Assembly (NCBI RefSeq): GCF_024171955.1
Contig: NZ_JAMTCS010000003.1
Coordinates: 310,001 to 374,000 of the forward strand
Length of the DNA: 64,000 nt
Direction of reading: 5' to 3'
Origin: Promicromonospora thailandica
GTDB taxonomy: Bacteria > Actinomycetota > Actinomycetes > Actinomycetales > Cellulomonadaceae
In this document: positions 8,940-19,100 of the stretch, in pieces
Layout: every line of letters starts with the position of its first letter
How positions within the stretch are numbered: the stretch's first letter is position 1
Made by a program: the position numbers and the translations under genes
The notes under the pieces: generated by a model
Told to the model about the DNA's origin: nothing
Seen by the model: only the letters and a program-made list of their open reading frames with translations
Database searches by the model: none

Positions 8940-9407
8940 ATGACCAAGATCTCGACTGCCACACGAGCCGCGATCAAGCAAGAGTTCCCGAACCTGGCGC
9001 GCGACGTGAAGAAGTTCCCCGTCCGCGCGGGCGAAGAACCCTGGACCTTGCGCGAGGCCGAGGAGCTGGCCGCGCTCCTGCTCGAGGACAAGGAGCGGCT
9101 GGAGCGCGAGCTGCACGTCGCCGACCGCGAGCTGTCGGAGCTGCTGCGCAACTCCGGCGACGGCGCCGGCGACGACCAGGCCGACTACGGGTCCAGCGCG
9201 CTCGAGCGCGAGCAGGAGCTCACGCTCGTCAACAACATGCGCGACCTGCTCGAGCAGACGAACCACGCGCTCGACCGCATCCGCAAGGGCACCTACGCCA
9301 CGTGCGAGATGACCGACCTGCCGATCGGCAAGGCGCGCCTGCAGGCGTTCCCCCGGGCCACCCTGTCGGTGGAGGCGAAGGCTCGCGAGGAGCGCCGCGG
9401 GGCCTGA
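8940..9407 (+). CDS. DksA/TraR-like protein lacking most zinc-finger cysteines
   Basis: DksA/TraR/YteA-type fold: an N-terminal helical part, a long coiled-coil hairpin (about residues 40-120) with acidic tip residues (DDQADYGSSALERE), and a C-terminal zinc-finger-like region. DksA-type proteins enter the RNA polymerase secondary channel. The finger region reads GTYATCEMTDLPIGKARLQA and then PRATLSVEAK: only one of the usual four cysteines is kept, so zinc binding is doubtful. Length is 155 residues. ATG 8940 is preceded by a GAAGGGGAA box. Stands alone between two hairpins; probable role is transcription modulation, not proven. Confidence 0.75.
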   Translation: MTKISTATRAAIKQEFPNLARDVKKFPVRAGEEPWTLREAEELAALLLEDKERLERELHVADRELSELLRNSGDGAGDDQADYGSSALEREQELTLVNNMRDLLEQTNHALDRIRKGTYATCEMTDLPIGKARLQAFPRATLSVEAKAREERRGA

Positions 9408-9595
9408 CGGCCGCGTCGCCCCGGGGTGCGCCGAGGGAGATCCCGAACCGATATCAATGCTGTGATGTCTGGGTGAGGGGTATTCCTGCCGAAATGGCGC
9501 CGGAGTTCGGTCCTGGAATGTCGTTTTTCGGGTTGAGTGTGCCTTCTTTCGTTCCGATTGACAGGGTGAATTTCTCGCCTGATGCTCGTCGAGGT

Positions 9596-9615
9596 GAATC
9601 TCACGCGTGTGATTC
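9596..9615. promoter_or_regulatory. Third copy of the division-gene palindrome
   Basis: GAATCTCACGCGTGTGATTC matches the ftsZ element at 16 of 20 positions and keeps the TCAC...GTGA symmetry. It ends 37 bases before the start of the small secreted repeat protein. The region 9460-9600 is also less GC-rich than its surroundings, as expected of a promoter. Confidence 0.5.
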
Positions 9616-9652
9616 ATTGCAGTTACGACGAGCTATTCAAGGGGGAGACACA

Positions 9653-10225
9653 ATGATCCGAGGAATCCGTGCAACCTGCCGTGCAGGGGCAGCCGTGGTG
9701 ATGTCGGCCGGTCTGGTCGTCGCCGCGGCGTCGGGTGCCAGCGCGATGGTGCAGGGCGACGCGCCCGAGGCGATCAGCGCACCCGTCACCGGCAGCGCGA
9801 CGGACGCGGCCGCCCACGCGGCGGACGTGCTCGGCACCACGAGCCCGCTGGGCGTGGTCGGCGTCGACGGCGCCCTGGACGTGCTCGAGGGCTACGGCAC
9901 CACCGAGGCGCCGGTGGGCGTCGACGGTGCGATGGTCCCCGAGGAGGTCGCCACCGCCGGTGAGGTCGTCGAGATCCAGAGCGACGGCAGCTTCAACGCC
10001 CTGAACGACGTGTGCGTCGCACCGTGGTACTGGGAGGGCCCGGGCAACGTGGGCAGCACCGCCAACGTGACCGACTACGCGGCCTGCAACGACGGCGACG
10101 CCGAGCTCGGTGGCGACGGTTCGGTCAACATCCTGAACAACGTCTGCGTCGCGCCGTGGCACTGGGACGGCCCGCTGAACCTGTTCAACACGGGTAACTT
10201 CACCACCTACGCGGCCTGCAACTGA
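9653..10225 (+). CDS. Small secreted protein with two Cys-containing repeats, unknown function
   Basis: I do not recognise this family. A 190-residue protein with a clear Sec signal peptide (basic start, hydrophobic AAVVMSAGLVVAAASGASA, cleavage near residue 33). A low-complexity Gly/Ala/Val/Asp stretch follows, then two about 35-residue repeats at the C-terminus, each with NDVCVAPWYWEGP or NNVCVAPWHWDGP and ending YAACN. Each repeat holds two cysteines, suggesting an internal disulfide. The layout recalls short surface proteins such as chaplins, but no chaplin signature is evident. RBS AAGGGGGAG is strong. Its promoter shares a palindrome with ftsZ, hinting at growth- or division-linked expression. 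Confidence 0.8.
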   Translation: MIRGIRATCRAGAAVVMSAGLVVAAASGASAMVQGDAPEAISAPVTGSATDAAAHAADVLGTTSPLGVVGVDGALDVLEGYGTTEAPVGVDGAMVPEEVATAGEVVEIQSDGSFNALNDVCVAPWYWEGPGNVGSTANVTDYAACNDGDAELGGDGSVNILNNVCVAPWHWDGPLNLFNTGNFTTYAACN

Positions 10226-10279
10226 TCGCAGACCCGTCGGCTTCCGCCGTGCGGTGACACGGTGGCGGTGAGACACCTG

Positions 10280-10317
10280 GCGAGGCCCTTTCCCGGTTTT
10301 CCGGGAAAGGGCCTCGC
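10280..10317 (+). terminator. Strong hairpin after the secreted repeat protein
   Basis: A perfect 17-bp stem: left arm 10280-10296, loop TTTT, right arm 10301-10317, then CGCTTTTG. Among the best terminator candidates in the window. Confidence 0.88.
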
Positions 10318-10377
10318 CGCTTTTGCCGTGGTCGTGGATGGTGCCCGGCACGTCGGCGGCGTGGGAGACTTTGCGTG

Positions 10378-11064
10378 ATGTCTACTCCCGCTGAACCTTC
10401 CGCCGTGGCCGGCGACGCGACCGGTCCCGCGCCCGCCACGAACCCGTCGTCCGGCAGCCGTGCCCTCGTCGTGTGGACCGGCGCGCTGGCGGCCCTCGTC
10501 CTGGCCGTGGACCAGCTCACCAAGTGGTGGGCCGAGTCGGCCCTCGTCCCGAACGCGCCCACGATCCCGGTCGTGGGCGACCTGCTCGGCATCCGGCTGA
10601 TCTACAACCCCGGCGCCGCGCTGTCGATCGCGTCGGGCTACACGTGGATCCTCACCATCGTCGTCACGGTCGTCGTGGTGTTCATCGTCCGCGCGATCGG
10701 GCGGCTCGGCTCGCGCGGCTGGGCCGCGGCGCTGGGCCTGCTCCTCGGCGGCGCGGTCGGCAACCTCGTGGACCGCCTCGCGCGCGAGCCCGGGTTCGCG
10801 CGCGGACACGTGGTGGACTTCATCGACTACGCGGGCTTCTTCGTGGGCAACGTGGCCGACATCGCCGTCGTCGCGGCCGCGGTCCTCATCGCGCTGCTGT
10901 CGCTGCGCGGCATCGGCCTCGACGGCCGCAGGCACACGGACGAGCGGCAGGGCGGCGAGACGTCGGACGGGGCCGGGTCGGACGGGGCCGGGTCGGACGG
11001 GACTGCGTCGGACGCGGCGGCCGGCAGCGCGCCGTCGGACGGCGACCGCGGCGAGACCGCCTGA
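10378..11064 (+). CDS. lspA: Lipoprotein signal peptidase LspA
   Basis: Membrane aspartic protease that removes signal peptides from prolipoproteins. Four hydrophobic helices; the catalytic aspartates lie in GNLVDRL and in [20 protein letters not shown]. An early AVDQLTKWW motif and YNPGAALSI are also family hallmarks. Length is 228 residues, longer than usual because of an about 45-residue hydrophilic tail with [14 protein letters not shown] repeats. A weak GAGACT box ends seven bases before ATG 10378; GTG 10375 is the alternative start. The stop overlaps the next gene. Confidence 0.95.
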   Translation: MSTPAEPSAVAGDATGPAPATNPSSGSRALVVWTGALAALVLAVDQLTKWWAESALVPNAPTIPVVGDLLGIRLIYNPGAALSIASGYTWILTIVVTVVVVFIVRAIGRLGSRGWAAALGLLLGGAVGNLVDRLAREPGFARGHVVDFIDYAGFFVGNVADIAVVAAAVLIALLSLRGIGLDGRRHTDERQGGETSDGAGSDGAGSDGTASDAAAGSAPSDGDRGETA

Positions 11065-11993
11065 TGGCGCTGCGGACCCTGCCCGTCCCGGACGGGCTCG
11101 CCGGCGACCGCGTCGACGCGGCCCTGGCCCGCATGCTCGGCTTCTCCCGCACACGGGCGGCCGAGCTGGCGGAGTCCGGCGCCGTGTCGCTCGACGGGCG
11201 CCCCGTGGGCAAGTCGGACCGCGTGGTCGCGGGCGGCTGGCTCGAGGTGGACGTCCCGGAGGAGCGGCCCGCGGCCGAGGTGGTGCCCGAGCCGGTGCCC
11301 GGCATGGGCATCGTGTACGACGACGACGACCTGGTCGTGATCGACAAGCCGGTCGGCGTCGCGGCGCACCCCTCGCCGGGCTGGACCGGCCCCACGGTCG
11401 TGGGCGCGCTGCTCGCGGCGGGCTACCGCGTGTCGACGTCGGGCGCGGCGGAGCGGCAGGGCATCGTGCACCGGCTCGACGTCGGCACGTCCGGGCTCAT
11501 GGTCGTGGCGAAGTCGGAGCCCGCGTACACGGGGCTCAAACGGGCCTTCAAGGAGCGCACGGTCGACAAGGTCTACCACGCGCTCGCCCAGGGGCACCCG
11601 GACCCGACGACCGGCACGATCGACGCCCCGATCGGGCGGCACCCGAGCTCGGACTGGAAGTTCGCGGTGACTGCCGACGGCAAGCCGTCGGTCACGCACT
11701 ACGAGACGCTGGAGATGCTGCCGGCCGCGTCGCTGCTGGAGGTGCACCTGGAGACCGGGCGCACCCACCAGATCCGCGTCCATCTCGCCGCCCTGCGGCA
11801 CCCGCTCGTGGGCGACCTCACCTACGGCGCGGACCCCGTGCTGGCCTCCAAGGTGGGACTGACCCGGCAGTGGCTGCACGCGCACCGGCTGGGCTTCGAG
11901 CACCCCGTCACGGGGCGCTGGGTCGAGGTCGAGTCGGCGTACCCGGCCGATCTCGAGGCGGCTCTGGAGGTCGTGCGCGGGGCGTACCGGTGA
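11064..11993 (+). CDS. rluD: RluD-type 23S rRNA pseudouridine synthase
   Basis: RluA/RluD family enzyme that converts uridines in RNA to pseudouridine. An N-terminal S4 RNA-binding domain ([20 protein letters not shown]) is followed by the catalytic domain with [16 protein letters not shown], where the Asp is the nucleophile, and by [11 protein letters not shown]. Length is 309 residues. The ATG overlaps the lspA stop (TGATG), the usual lspA-rluD pair. Exact target sites cannot be read from sequence, so RluD is the closest group, not a proven assignment. Confidence 0.92.
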   Translation: MALRTLPVPDGLAGDRVDAALARMLGFSRTRAAELAESGAVSLDGRPVGKSDRVVAGGWLEVDVPEERPAAEVVPEPVPGMGIVYDDDDLVVIDKPVGVAAHPSPGWTGPTVVGALLAAGYRVSTSGAAERQGIVHRLDVGTSGLMVVAKSEPAYTGLKRAFKERTVDKVYHALAQGHPDPTTGTIDAPIGRHPSSDWKFAVTADGKPSVTHYETLEMLPAASLLEVHLETGRTHQIRVHLAALRHPLVGDLTYGADPVLASKVGLTRQWLHAHRLGFEHPVTGRWVEVESAYPADLEAALEVVRGAYR

Positions 11994-12054
11994 TGTGATC
12001 TTCCGCTCGGCGTTTGCTCTCGGTCGTGTCGGTGGTGCGTTCTAGACTCGCCGC

Positions 12055-15000
12055 ATGCCCACCGCCACGAAGGACGACTTCGTCCACCTCCACGTCCACA
12101 CCGAGTTCTCGATGCTGGACGGCGCGGCCCGGATCGGCGACCTCATGGAGGAGGTCGCGCGGCAGGGGCAGCACGCGATCGCGACCACCGACCACGGGTA
12201 CCTGTTCGGCGCGCACGAGTTCTGGGCGCAGGCGCAGAAGGCGGGCATCAAACCGATCATCGGGGTCGAGGCGTACGTCACCCCGGGCACGAGCCGGTTC
12301 GACCAGACCCGGGTGCGCTACGGCGAGGCGGGCCAGGAGTCGGACGACGTCTCGGCGCGCGGTGCGTACACGCACATGACGCTGCTGAGCAAGAACAACA
12401 CCGGCATGCACAACCTGTTCCGGGCGTCCTCCCTGGCCTCGCTGGAGGGCCAGATGGGCAAGTGGCCCCGGATGGACCGGGAGCTGCTGGAGAAGTACTC
12501 CGACGGGCTGATCGCGACCACGGGCTGCCCGTCGGGCGAGATCCAGACGCGGCTGCGGCTCGGGCAGTGGGACGAGGCGGTCCGCCAGGCGGGCGAGCTG
12601 CAGGACATCTTCGGCAAGGAGAACTACTACGTCGAGCTGATGGACCACGGGCTCGACATCGAGACCCGGGTCACCAAGGAGCTCCTGGAGCTGGCCAAGA
12701 CCATCGGCGCTCGCCTGGTGGCCACGAACGACCTGCACTACGTGCGCGAGGAGGACGCGACCAGCCAGGAGGCGCTGCTCGCGATCAACTCGGGCTCGAC
12801 GCTGGACGACCCGAACCGCTTCAAGTTCGACGGCACCGGCTACTACGTGAAGTCCGCGGCCGAGATGCGCCGCATCTTCAAGGAGCTGCCCGAGGCGTGC
12901 GACAGCACCCTGCTCATCGCCGAGCAGTGCGAGGTCTCGTTCGACACCTCGGCCAACTACATGCCGCGCTTCCCCGTGCCGGACGGCGAGGACGAGATCT
13001 CGTGGTTCGTCAAGGAGGTCGAGGCGGGCCTGCTGCGGCGCTACCCGGACGGCTACTCGGACGCGGTGCGCAAGCAGGCCGACTACGAGGTCGAGGTCAT
13101 CATCCAGATGGGCTTCCCGGGGTACTTCCTCGTGGTCGCCGACTTCATCAACTGGTCCAAGAAGCAGGGCATCCGCGTGGGACCGGGCCGTGGCTCGGCC
13201 GCCGGGTCGATGGTGTCCTACCTCATGGGCATCACCGAGCTCGACCCGCTGGAGCACGGGCTCATCTTCGAGCGCTTCCTCAACCCGGAGCGCGTGTCCA
13301 TGCCCGACGTCGACGTCGACTTCGACGAACGTCGTCGCGGCGAGGCCATCCGGTACGTCACCGAGAAGTACGGTGACGACCGCGTGGCGCAGATCGTCAC
13401 CTACGGCACCATCAAGGCCAAGCAGGCCATCAAGGACTCCTCGCGCCTGCTCGGCTTCCCCTTCGCCATGGGGGAGAAGCTGACCAAGGCGATGCCGCCT
13501 GCCGTCATGGGCAAGGACATCCCGCTGTCGGGCATCTTCGACCCGAAGCACCCGCGGTACCCCGAGGCGTCCGAGTTCCGCCAGGTGCACGACACCGACC
13601 CCGAGGCGCAGCGCGTGGTCGAGCTCGCCCGCGGTATCGAGGGCCTGAAGCGGCAGTGGGGCGTGCACGCCGCCGGCGTCATCATGTCGAGCGACCCGCT
13701 GATCGACATCATCCCGATCATGAAGCGCCCGCAGGACGGCGCGATCATCACGCAGTTCGACTACCCGACGTCCGAGGGCCTCGGCCTGATCAAGATGGAC
13801 TTCCTGGGCCTGCGCAACCTCACGATCCTCGACGACGCGCTCGAGAACATCGTGATGAACGGCAAGGACCCGGTCGACATCGAGAACGTCGCCCTGGACG
13901 ACAAGCCCACCTACGACCTGCTCGCCAGCGGCAACACGCTCGGCGTGTTCCAGCTCGACGGCGGCGCGATGCGGTCCCTGCTGCGGCAGATGCGGCCCGA
14001 CAACTTCGAGGACGTCTCCGCCGTCATCGCCCTGTACCGGCCCGGGCCGATGGGCATGAACTCGCACATCAACTACGCGCTGCGCAAGAACGGCCAGCAG
14101 CAGATCGAGGCCATCCACCCCGAGGTCGTCGAGCCGTTCGCGGAGATCCTGGACGAGACCTACGGCCTCATCGTCTACCAGGAGCAGGTGCAGCGCGCCG
14201 CCCAGATCATGGCCGGCTACTCGCTCGGACAGGCCGACCTGCTGCGCCGCGCCATGGGCAAGAAGAAGCCCGAGGTGCTGGCCAAGGAGTACGTCAACTT
14301 CGAGAAGGGCGCCAAGGAGAAGGGGTACAGCGCCGGCGCGATCAAGGCGGTGTGGGACACCCTGGTCCCGTTCGCCGGCTACGCGTTCAACAAGGCGCAC
14401 TCCGCGGGCTACGGCCTCGTCGCCTACTGGACCGCCTACCTCAAGGCCAACTACCCGGCCGAGTACATGGCGGGCCTGCTGCAGTCGGTGGGCGACAACA
14501 AGGACAAGATGGCGCTCTACCTCAACGAGTGCCGTCGCATGGGCATCACGGTGCTGCCGCCGGACGTCAACGACTCCTCCGCCAAGTTCACCGCCGTGGG
14601 CGGCGACATCCGTTTCGGCCTGACCGGTGTGCGGAACGTGGGCCGCAACGTGGTGGACGCGATCGTCGAGGCGCGCGAGGCCAAGGGCGCCTTCACGTCC
14701 TTCCAGGACTTCCTCGACAAGGTGCCCGCCCCGGTCTGCAACAAGCGCACCATCGAGTCGCTCATCAAGGCGGGCGCCTTCGACTCGCTCGGGCACACGC
14801 GGCGCTCGCTGCTCGTGGTGCACGAGCAGGCGGTCGACTCGGTGATCAGCGTCAAGCGCAAGGAGGCCGAGGGCCAGTTCGACCTCTTCGCCGACTTCGG
14901 CGGGGACGACGACGCGGGCATGGGCTTCTCGGTCGAGGTGCCGGACCTGCCGGACTGGGAGAAGAAGCAGAAGCTCCAGTTCGAGCGCGAGATGCTCGGC

Positions 15001-15591
15001 CTGTACGTGAGCGACCACCCGCTGTCCGGCCTGGAGCACGTGCTGCAGCGTGCCGCCGACACCTCGATCGCGTCGCTGCTGGCCGACGAGCACCGCCCGG
15101 AGAACTCGGTGGTGACCGTCGCGGGCCTGCTCACCTCGGTGCAGCGCAAGATGAGCAAGAACGGCAACCCGTGGGCGGCCGTGACGGTCGAGGACCTGGA
15201 GGGCGCCGTCGAGGTCATGTTCTTCGGCGAGACGTACCTGGCCTACTCGACGATGCTCGCCGAGGACCAGGTGGTCGTGCTGCGCGGCAAGGTGCGCCGA
15301 CGGGACGAGTCGATGTCGCTGCAGGCCATGGAGGTGGCCCTGCCGGACATCACCGTCGGCTCCGACTCGCCGCTGGCCGTGACCGTGCCGCACACCCGCG
15401 CGATCGAGCCCACCATGGTGCGGCTGCGCGAGGTGCTCGCGACCCATCCGGGGTCCGCGGAGGTGCACATCGCCGTGGCGGAGCCGGGCAAGAAGACCAT
15501 CGTGCGGGCCGCCGACACGCTGCGGGTCGAGAAGTCCCCGGCCCTGTTCGGCGACCTCAAGGCGCTGCTCGGCCAGGGCTGCCTGTCGTGA
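12055..15591 (+). CDS. dnaE: DNA polymerase III subunit alpha DnaE
   Basis: Catalytic subunit of the replicative polymerase. Order: N-terminal PHP domain (VHLHVHTEFSMLDG), the C-family polymerase core with aspartates in MPDVDVDFDERR (D418, D420, D422), helix-hairpin-helix region, and a C-terminal OB fold (VTVAGLLTSVQRKMSKNG). Length is 1178 residues, normal for DnaE1. TAGACT (12043-12048) ends six bases before the ATG with no RBS, so it is probably leaderless. The PHP residues in the N-terminal domain look intact, which fits actinobacterial DnaE1 proofreading. Confidence 0.97.
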   Translation: MPTATKDDFVHLHVHTEFSMLDGAARIGDLMEEVARQGQHAIATTDHGYLFGAHEFWAQAQKAGIKPIIGVEAYVTPGTSRFDQTRVRYGEAGQESDDVSARGAYTHMTLLSKNNTGMHNLFRASSLASLEGQMGKWPRMDRELLEKYSDGLIATTGCPSGEIQTRLRLGQWDEAVRQAGELQDIFGKENYYVELMDHGLDIETRVTKELLELAKTIGARLVATNDLHYVREEDATSQEALLAINSGSTLDDPNRFKFDGTGYYVKSAAEMRRIFKELPEACDSTLLIAEQCEVSFDTSANYMPRFPVPDGEDEISWFVKEVEAGLLRRYPDGYSDAVRKQADYEVEVIIQMGFPGYFLVVADFINWSKKQGIRVGPGRGSAAGSMVSYLMGITELDPLEHGLIFERFLNPERVSMPDVDVDFDERRRGEAIRYVTEKYGDDRVAQIVTYGTIKAKQAIKDSSRLLGFPFAMGEKLTKAMPPAVMGKDIPLSGIFDPKHPRYPEASEFRQVHDTDPEAQRVVELARGIEGLKRQWGVHAAGVIMSSDPLIDIIPIMKRPQDGAIITQFDYPTSEGLGLIKMDFLGLRNLTILDDALENIVMNGKDPVDIENVALDDKPTYDLLASGNTLGVFQLDGGAMRSLLRQMRPDNFEDVSAVIALYRPGPMGMNSHINYALRKNGQQQIEAIHPEVVEPFAEILDETYGLIVYQEQVQRAAQIMAGYSLGQADLLRRAMGKKKPEVLAKEYVNFEKGAKEKGYSAGAIKAVWDTLVPFAGYAFNKAHSAGYGLVAYWTAYLKANYPAEYMAGLLQSVGDNKDKMALYLNECRRMGITVLPPDVNDSSAKFTAVGGDIRFGLTGVRNVGRNVVDAIVEAREAKGAFTSFQDFLDKVPAPVCNKRTIESLIKAGAFDSLGHTRRSLLVVHEQAVDSVISVKRKEAEGQFDLFADFGGDDDAGMGFSVEVPDLPDWEKKQKLQFEREMLGLYVSDHPLSGLEHVLQRAADTSIASLLADEHRPENSVVTVAGLLTSVQRKMSKNGNPWAAVTVEDLEGAVEVMFFGETYLAYSTMLAEDQVVVLRGKVRRRDESMSLQAMEVALPDITVGSDSPLAVTVPHTRAIEPTMVRLREVLATHPGSAEVHIAVAEPGKKTIVRAADTLRVEKSPALFGDLKALLGQGCLS

Positions 15592-16115
15592 CCGACGCCG
15601 GTACCGCGGGCTCACCCGCCGCGACCGACCGCTACCGCGAGGGCGACCACGAGCGCTTCGCCCTGGTGCCCGCCGCCTACCTGTTCCTCCGGCGCGAGGG
15701 TCAGGTGCTGCTCCAGCTGCGGCAGGGCACGGGCTACCGCGACGGCTTCTGGGCGTGCGCGGCCGCGGGGCACGTCGAGGAGGGGGAGTCGGCCATCGCC
15801 GCGGCCGTCCGGGAAGCCCGCGAGGAGCTCGGCGTGGAGGTCGCGCCGGACGACGTGCGGCCGCTGACGGTGCTGCACCGCGGCGAGCCGGGCGGCCCCG
15901 CGATCGAGCAGCGGGTCGACTTCATGTTCGAGGCCTCCCGCTGGACGGGCACGCCAACCATCCAGGAGCCCGAGAAGGCGGCGGACCTGGCCTGGTTCCC
16001 GTTCGTCGCGCTACCGGAACCGCTCGTCCCGCACGAGGCGGCGGTGCTGCGCGCCCTGCACGACGCGGGCCGCCACGGCACCGAGATGCCGCGCCTCCTC
16101 ACGCTCGGCTTCTGA
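15588..16115 (+). CDS. Nudix hydrolase
   Basis: Small pyrophosphohydrolase. The Nudix box is complete: G(5x)E(7x)REAREELGV, starting GHVEEGESA near residue 64. Length is 175 residues. GTG 15588 overlaps the dnaE stop, so it is translated from the dnaE mRNA. The substrate is not deducible; the fold region around LQLRQGTGYRDGFWACAAAG is like the general NTP/NDP-sugar clades. A long hairpin follows the gene. Confidence 0.9.
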   Translation: MTDAGTAGSPAATDRYREGDHERFALVPAAYLFLRREGQVLLQLRQGTGYRDGFWACAAAGHVEEGESAIAAAVREAREELGVEVAPDDVRPLTVLHRGEPGGPAIEQRVDFMFEASRWTGTPTIQEPEKAADLAWFPFVALPEPLVPHEAAVLRALHDAGRHGTEMPRLLTLGF

Positions 16116-16137
16116 CCCGCGACGCTTCTGATCTCAC

Positions 16138-16187
16138 AACGTGTCAGACCCTCAGGTCGCCGGAGCGACCTGGGGGTCTGACACGTT
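16138..16187. terminator. Long bidirectional hairpin
   Basis: An inverted repeat with about 23-base arms (16138-16160 and 16165-16187), one mismatch and a 4-base CGGA loop, between the convergent Nudix gene and the minus-strand protease. Ends TT on one side and AA on the other, fitting termination in both directions. Confidence 0.82.
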
Positions 16188-16199
16188 CAGGGGCGTTCG

Positions 16200-19100
16200 T
16201 CAGCAGGTGCCGACGTTCTGCCACGGGCCCCAGGGAGAGGTGCCCGGTTCCTGGTTGCGGGTCCACCACTTGGCCCGGAACAGCCGGCCCTCGTGCTCGA
16301 CGGTCTCGCCGCCGGTGTAGACCCAGCTGTCGGTCCAGGCCTGGTACGTCTCGTCGCCGCAGACGACCTCCGCCCCGACCTCGGCCCACGGGCCGTAGGC
16401 GGACTTGCCGGGCTGGTCGCCGCGGGTCCACCACAGGGCCACGTACACGGCGCCCTGGTAGGACACCTCGTCACCGGCCTGGTAGATGGTCTTGCGGTCC
16501 CAGGCCGGGGCCGCGATGCCGGTCACCTCGACGTCGGCCGAGGCCACGGCGGGCTCGTCGAACGGGTTGGACGTGACGTGCTCGGCCTCGTTGGTGTACG
16601 TGCCGCTCTGGGCGTCGGCGTCCACCGTGGTCTCGTACGACAGCGTGACCGGGTCGACGTCCGGCCCCACGTAGTCGAGGCAGATCGAGCCGCCCTCGGT
16701 GAGCGCGGTCGACGGGTCGCCCGCGTTCACGACGGAGGTGCCGAGCGTGCCGGCGAGGTTTTCGATGCCGACGGTCGCGGTCTCGGGCAGGGCCCCGAGG
16801 TCGCCGTACTCGAAGGTGATCTCCGGGCGGTCGTCCGCGACCGAGTTGTAGATCCAGGCCTGGAACGTGCCCACCGAGTTGGACAGGTCGGCGGGGTCGC
16901 CACCGAACTCGAACGGGTCGTCCCACTGGACCACGGCGACCTGGCCGCCGGAGGTGGCCAGCCGCACGCCCCGCTCGTTCGCCAGCGAGAGCTGGAGGTC
17001 CGACCAGAGCGGTGCGATCACGCCGTTCGGGGCGGCCGAGGCCGGCAGCTCCTGTGGCGCCCACGGCTGGCCGCCGTAGCCACCGGCGATCGTGACCAGG
17101 CCGTCCTCGGAGACGGTGAGGTTCGGCGACTGGCCGTCGTAGTGGGGGAACGGTCCGATGTTGCTGAACGCGTTCACGGCCACCGTGTCGTCGTCCAGCG
17201 AGCTGAACCCGACCCCGACCGATCCCAGGTCGAGGAACCCGGCCCACGCCGCGCACTGCGGGTCGTCGGCGGGCGTCGACGCCTCGTAGGAGCCCACCGC
17301 ACCCACCTGCGTCGGCACGTCGACCTCCCACGTGATCGTCTGCCCGTCGACCTCGCCGCCGCCGGTCACCGAGTCCGGGTCGACGGTCAGGCCGTCGGGC
17401 ACCGTGTCGGTGATCGTGTACGTGAGGTCCTCGGGGGTCACGTTGGGCTGGACGGTGATGTCGTACCCGATGGTGTCGCCGACGCCGGCCGCGTCGACCG
17501 ACGCCGTCTTGGTCACGTCGTCCGCCACACGCTCCAGGCGGACGGGGATCTCACCGATGTCGCCGGGGCTGTCCGGGGACGTGCCGAGCACGGCCGTACC
17601 GAAGTACAGGTCGCCCGCGGCGGCGTCGGGCAGGTTCCAGCGGACGCGCACGTCGTACGGCTCGCCCACGGGCACCTCGCCGTCGGGGCCCTCGACGCCC
17701 GCGTTGCCCAGGTCCTCGCCGGGCACGGCGGCCGTCACCAGCGTGTGGGCGTCGGGCTGGTCGCCGCTGCCCTGCCAGTTCTGCACGACGACCCACCAGG
17801 TGCCGGCCTCGGGGTCCGGCACCTCGCACAGCTCGGCCGAGCCTGACGACGTCGACGCGCACACCTGGGTGGCGGCGCTCGGGGTCTCGCCGGTGCCGAC
17901 GAACATGTCGAGGTCGCTCGCCTCGGCGGCGGTGATCTGCGCGACGAGCCGCGCGGCGCCGTCGGGCACCTCGACCGTGGTGACCTCGACCTGGCTCAGG
18001 TCGTCCAGCGCGTCGTCCCGGGTCGGGTCCTGGCTGAGCGAGCCCTCGTGCTGGTCGGCCTTCACCAGGCCCTGCACCGAGCCGGTGAACTCGCTGATCG
18101 CGACCGACTTCAGGCCGGTGACGGCCTGCGAGCCGGTGTCGCGGCGCGTGGTGATGTCGATGTCGGCCGGCAGGATCGCGCCGGACGGGACGACGGCGAC
18201 CGGCAGGGTCACGGTCGGCACGTCCGGGTTGCTCGGCGTCAGCGTGATGCGCCCGAACAGGGTCTCGCCCTCGGGGGCGCCGGCCACGTCGGCCGTGACG
18301 GAGATGCCGAGCGAGTCACCCGGGGACACGGTGTCCTGCGAGAGCGTGACGTCGAGCGAGAGCCCGTCGTCGGACACCGCGGACGGCTCCCACGTGACGT
18401 CGGCGGGGGCCGACGACGGGGCGACGGCCGTGCGCTCCCACGAGCAGGTGGCCAGGCACTGCGTGTCCGCGAAGGACGGCAGGTTGAGGGTGCTCGGGTC
18501 GCCGCCCGCCTCGGGGTCGGCGGCCAGGTAGTTCGCCGGGGTCTCGTCGAACAGGAGGCCCGCCTGCGCGGCGGCCCCGATGTCCATGTGGCCGCTGCCC
18601 TGCTCGTACGGGGTGGCGGGCGAGCCGTCGAAGTCCTGGACGGTCGTGCGCGCCGTGGTCATGAGCGCCGACTGCTGCTGGGCCGGGGTCCAGTCCGGGC
18701 GGGCCTGCGTGAGCAGGGCGCCGGCGCCGGCCACGTGCGGGCTCGACATCGACGTGCCGGAGATGACGCCGTACTCGACGTGGTCGTAGGCGCCGTCGGC
18801 CACGCCGAGGGCGGCGAGGATGTCGACGCCGGGCGCCGTGACGGACGGGACGATCGTGTCGACGGCGCGGTTCGGGCCGCGCGAGGAGAAGCTGGCCATG
18901 GTGTCGCCGCGCTCGTCGTCGATCACGAAGTCCGTGCCGGAGACCGTGCCGGTGTGCCCGGTGCCCTCGGCGAGCCAGGCCCGCAGGGTCTGGCCGTCCG
19001 CGTAGGAGATGGCCAGGCCGGGGACGGCGAACGCGTCGCCGAGCAGGGAGCCGCCGTTGGGCTCGTCGTTGGTCAGCACGAAGCCCGCCGCGCCCTGGGC

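Noticed and set aside
4303-9615. CRP/GlxR-type sites for the shared palindrome
   Set aside because: CRP sites read TGTGA-N6-TCACA. Here the half-sites are in the opposite order with a four-base gap.
10375-10380. GTG 10375 as lspA start
   Set aside because: It lies four bases after the weak -10; ATG 10378 fits the seven-base spacing seen in the other leaderless genes.
11908-15615. Open frame of over 1200 codons antisense to dnaE
   Set aside because: It is a by-product of strong third-position G/C in dnaE. The translation is Arg/His/Leu-rich without any domain, and many genes here throw such antisense frames.
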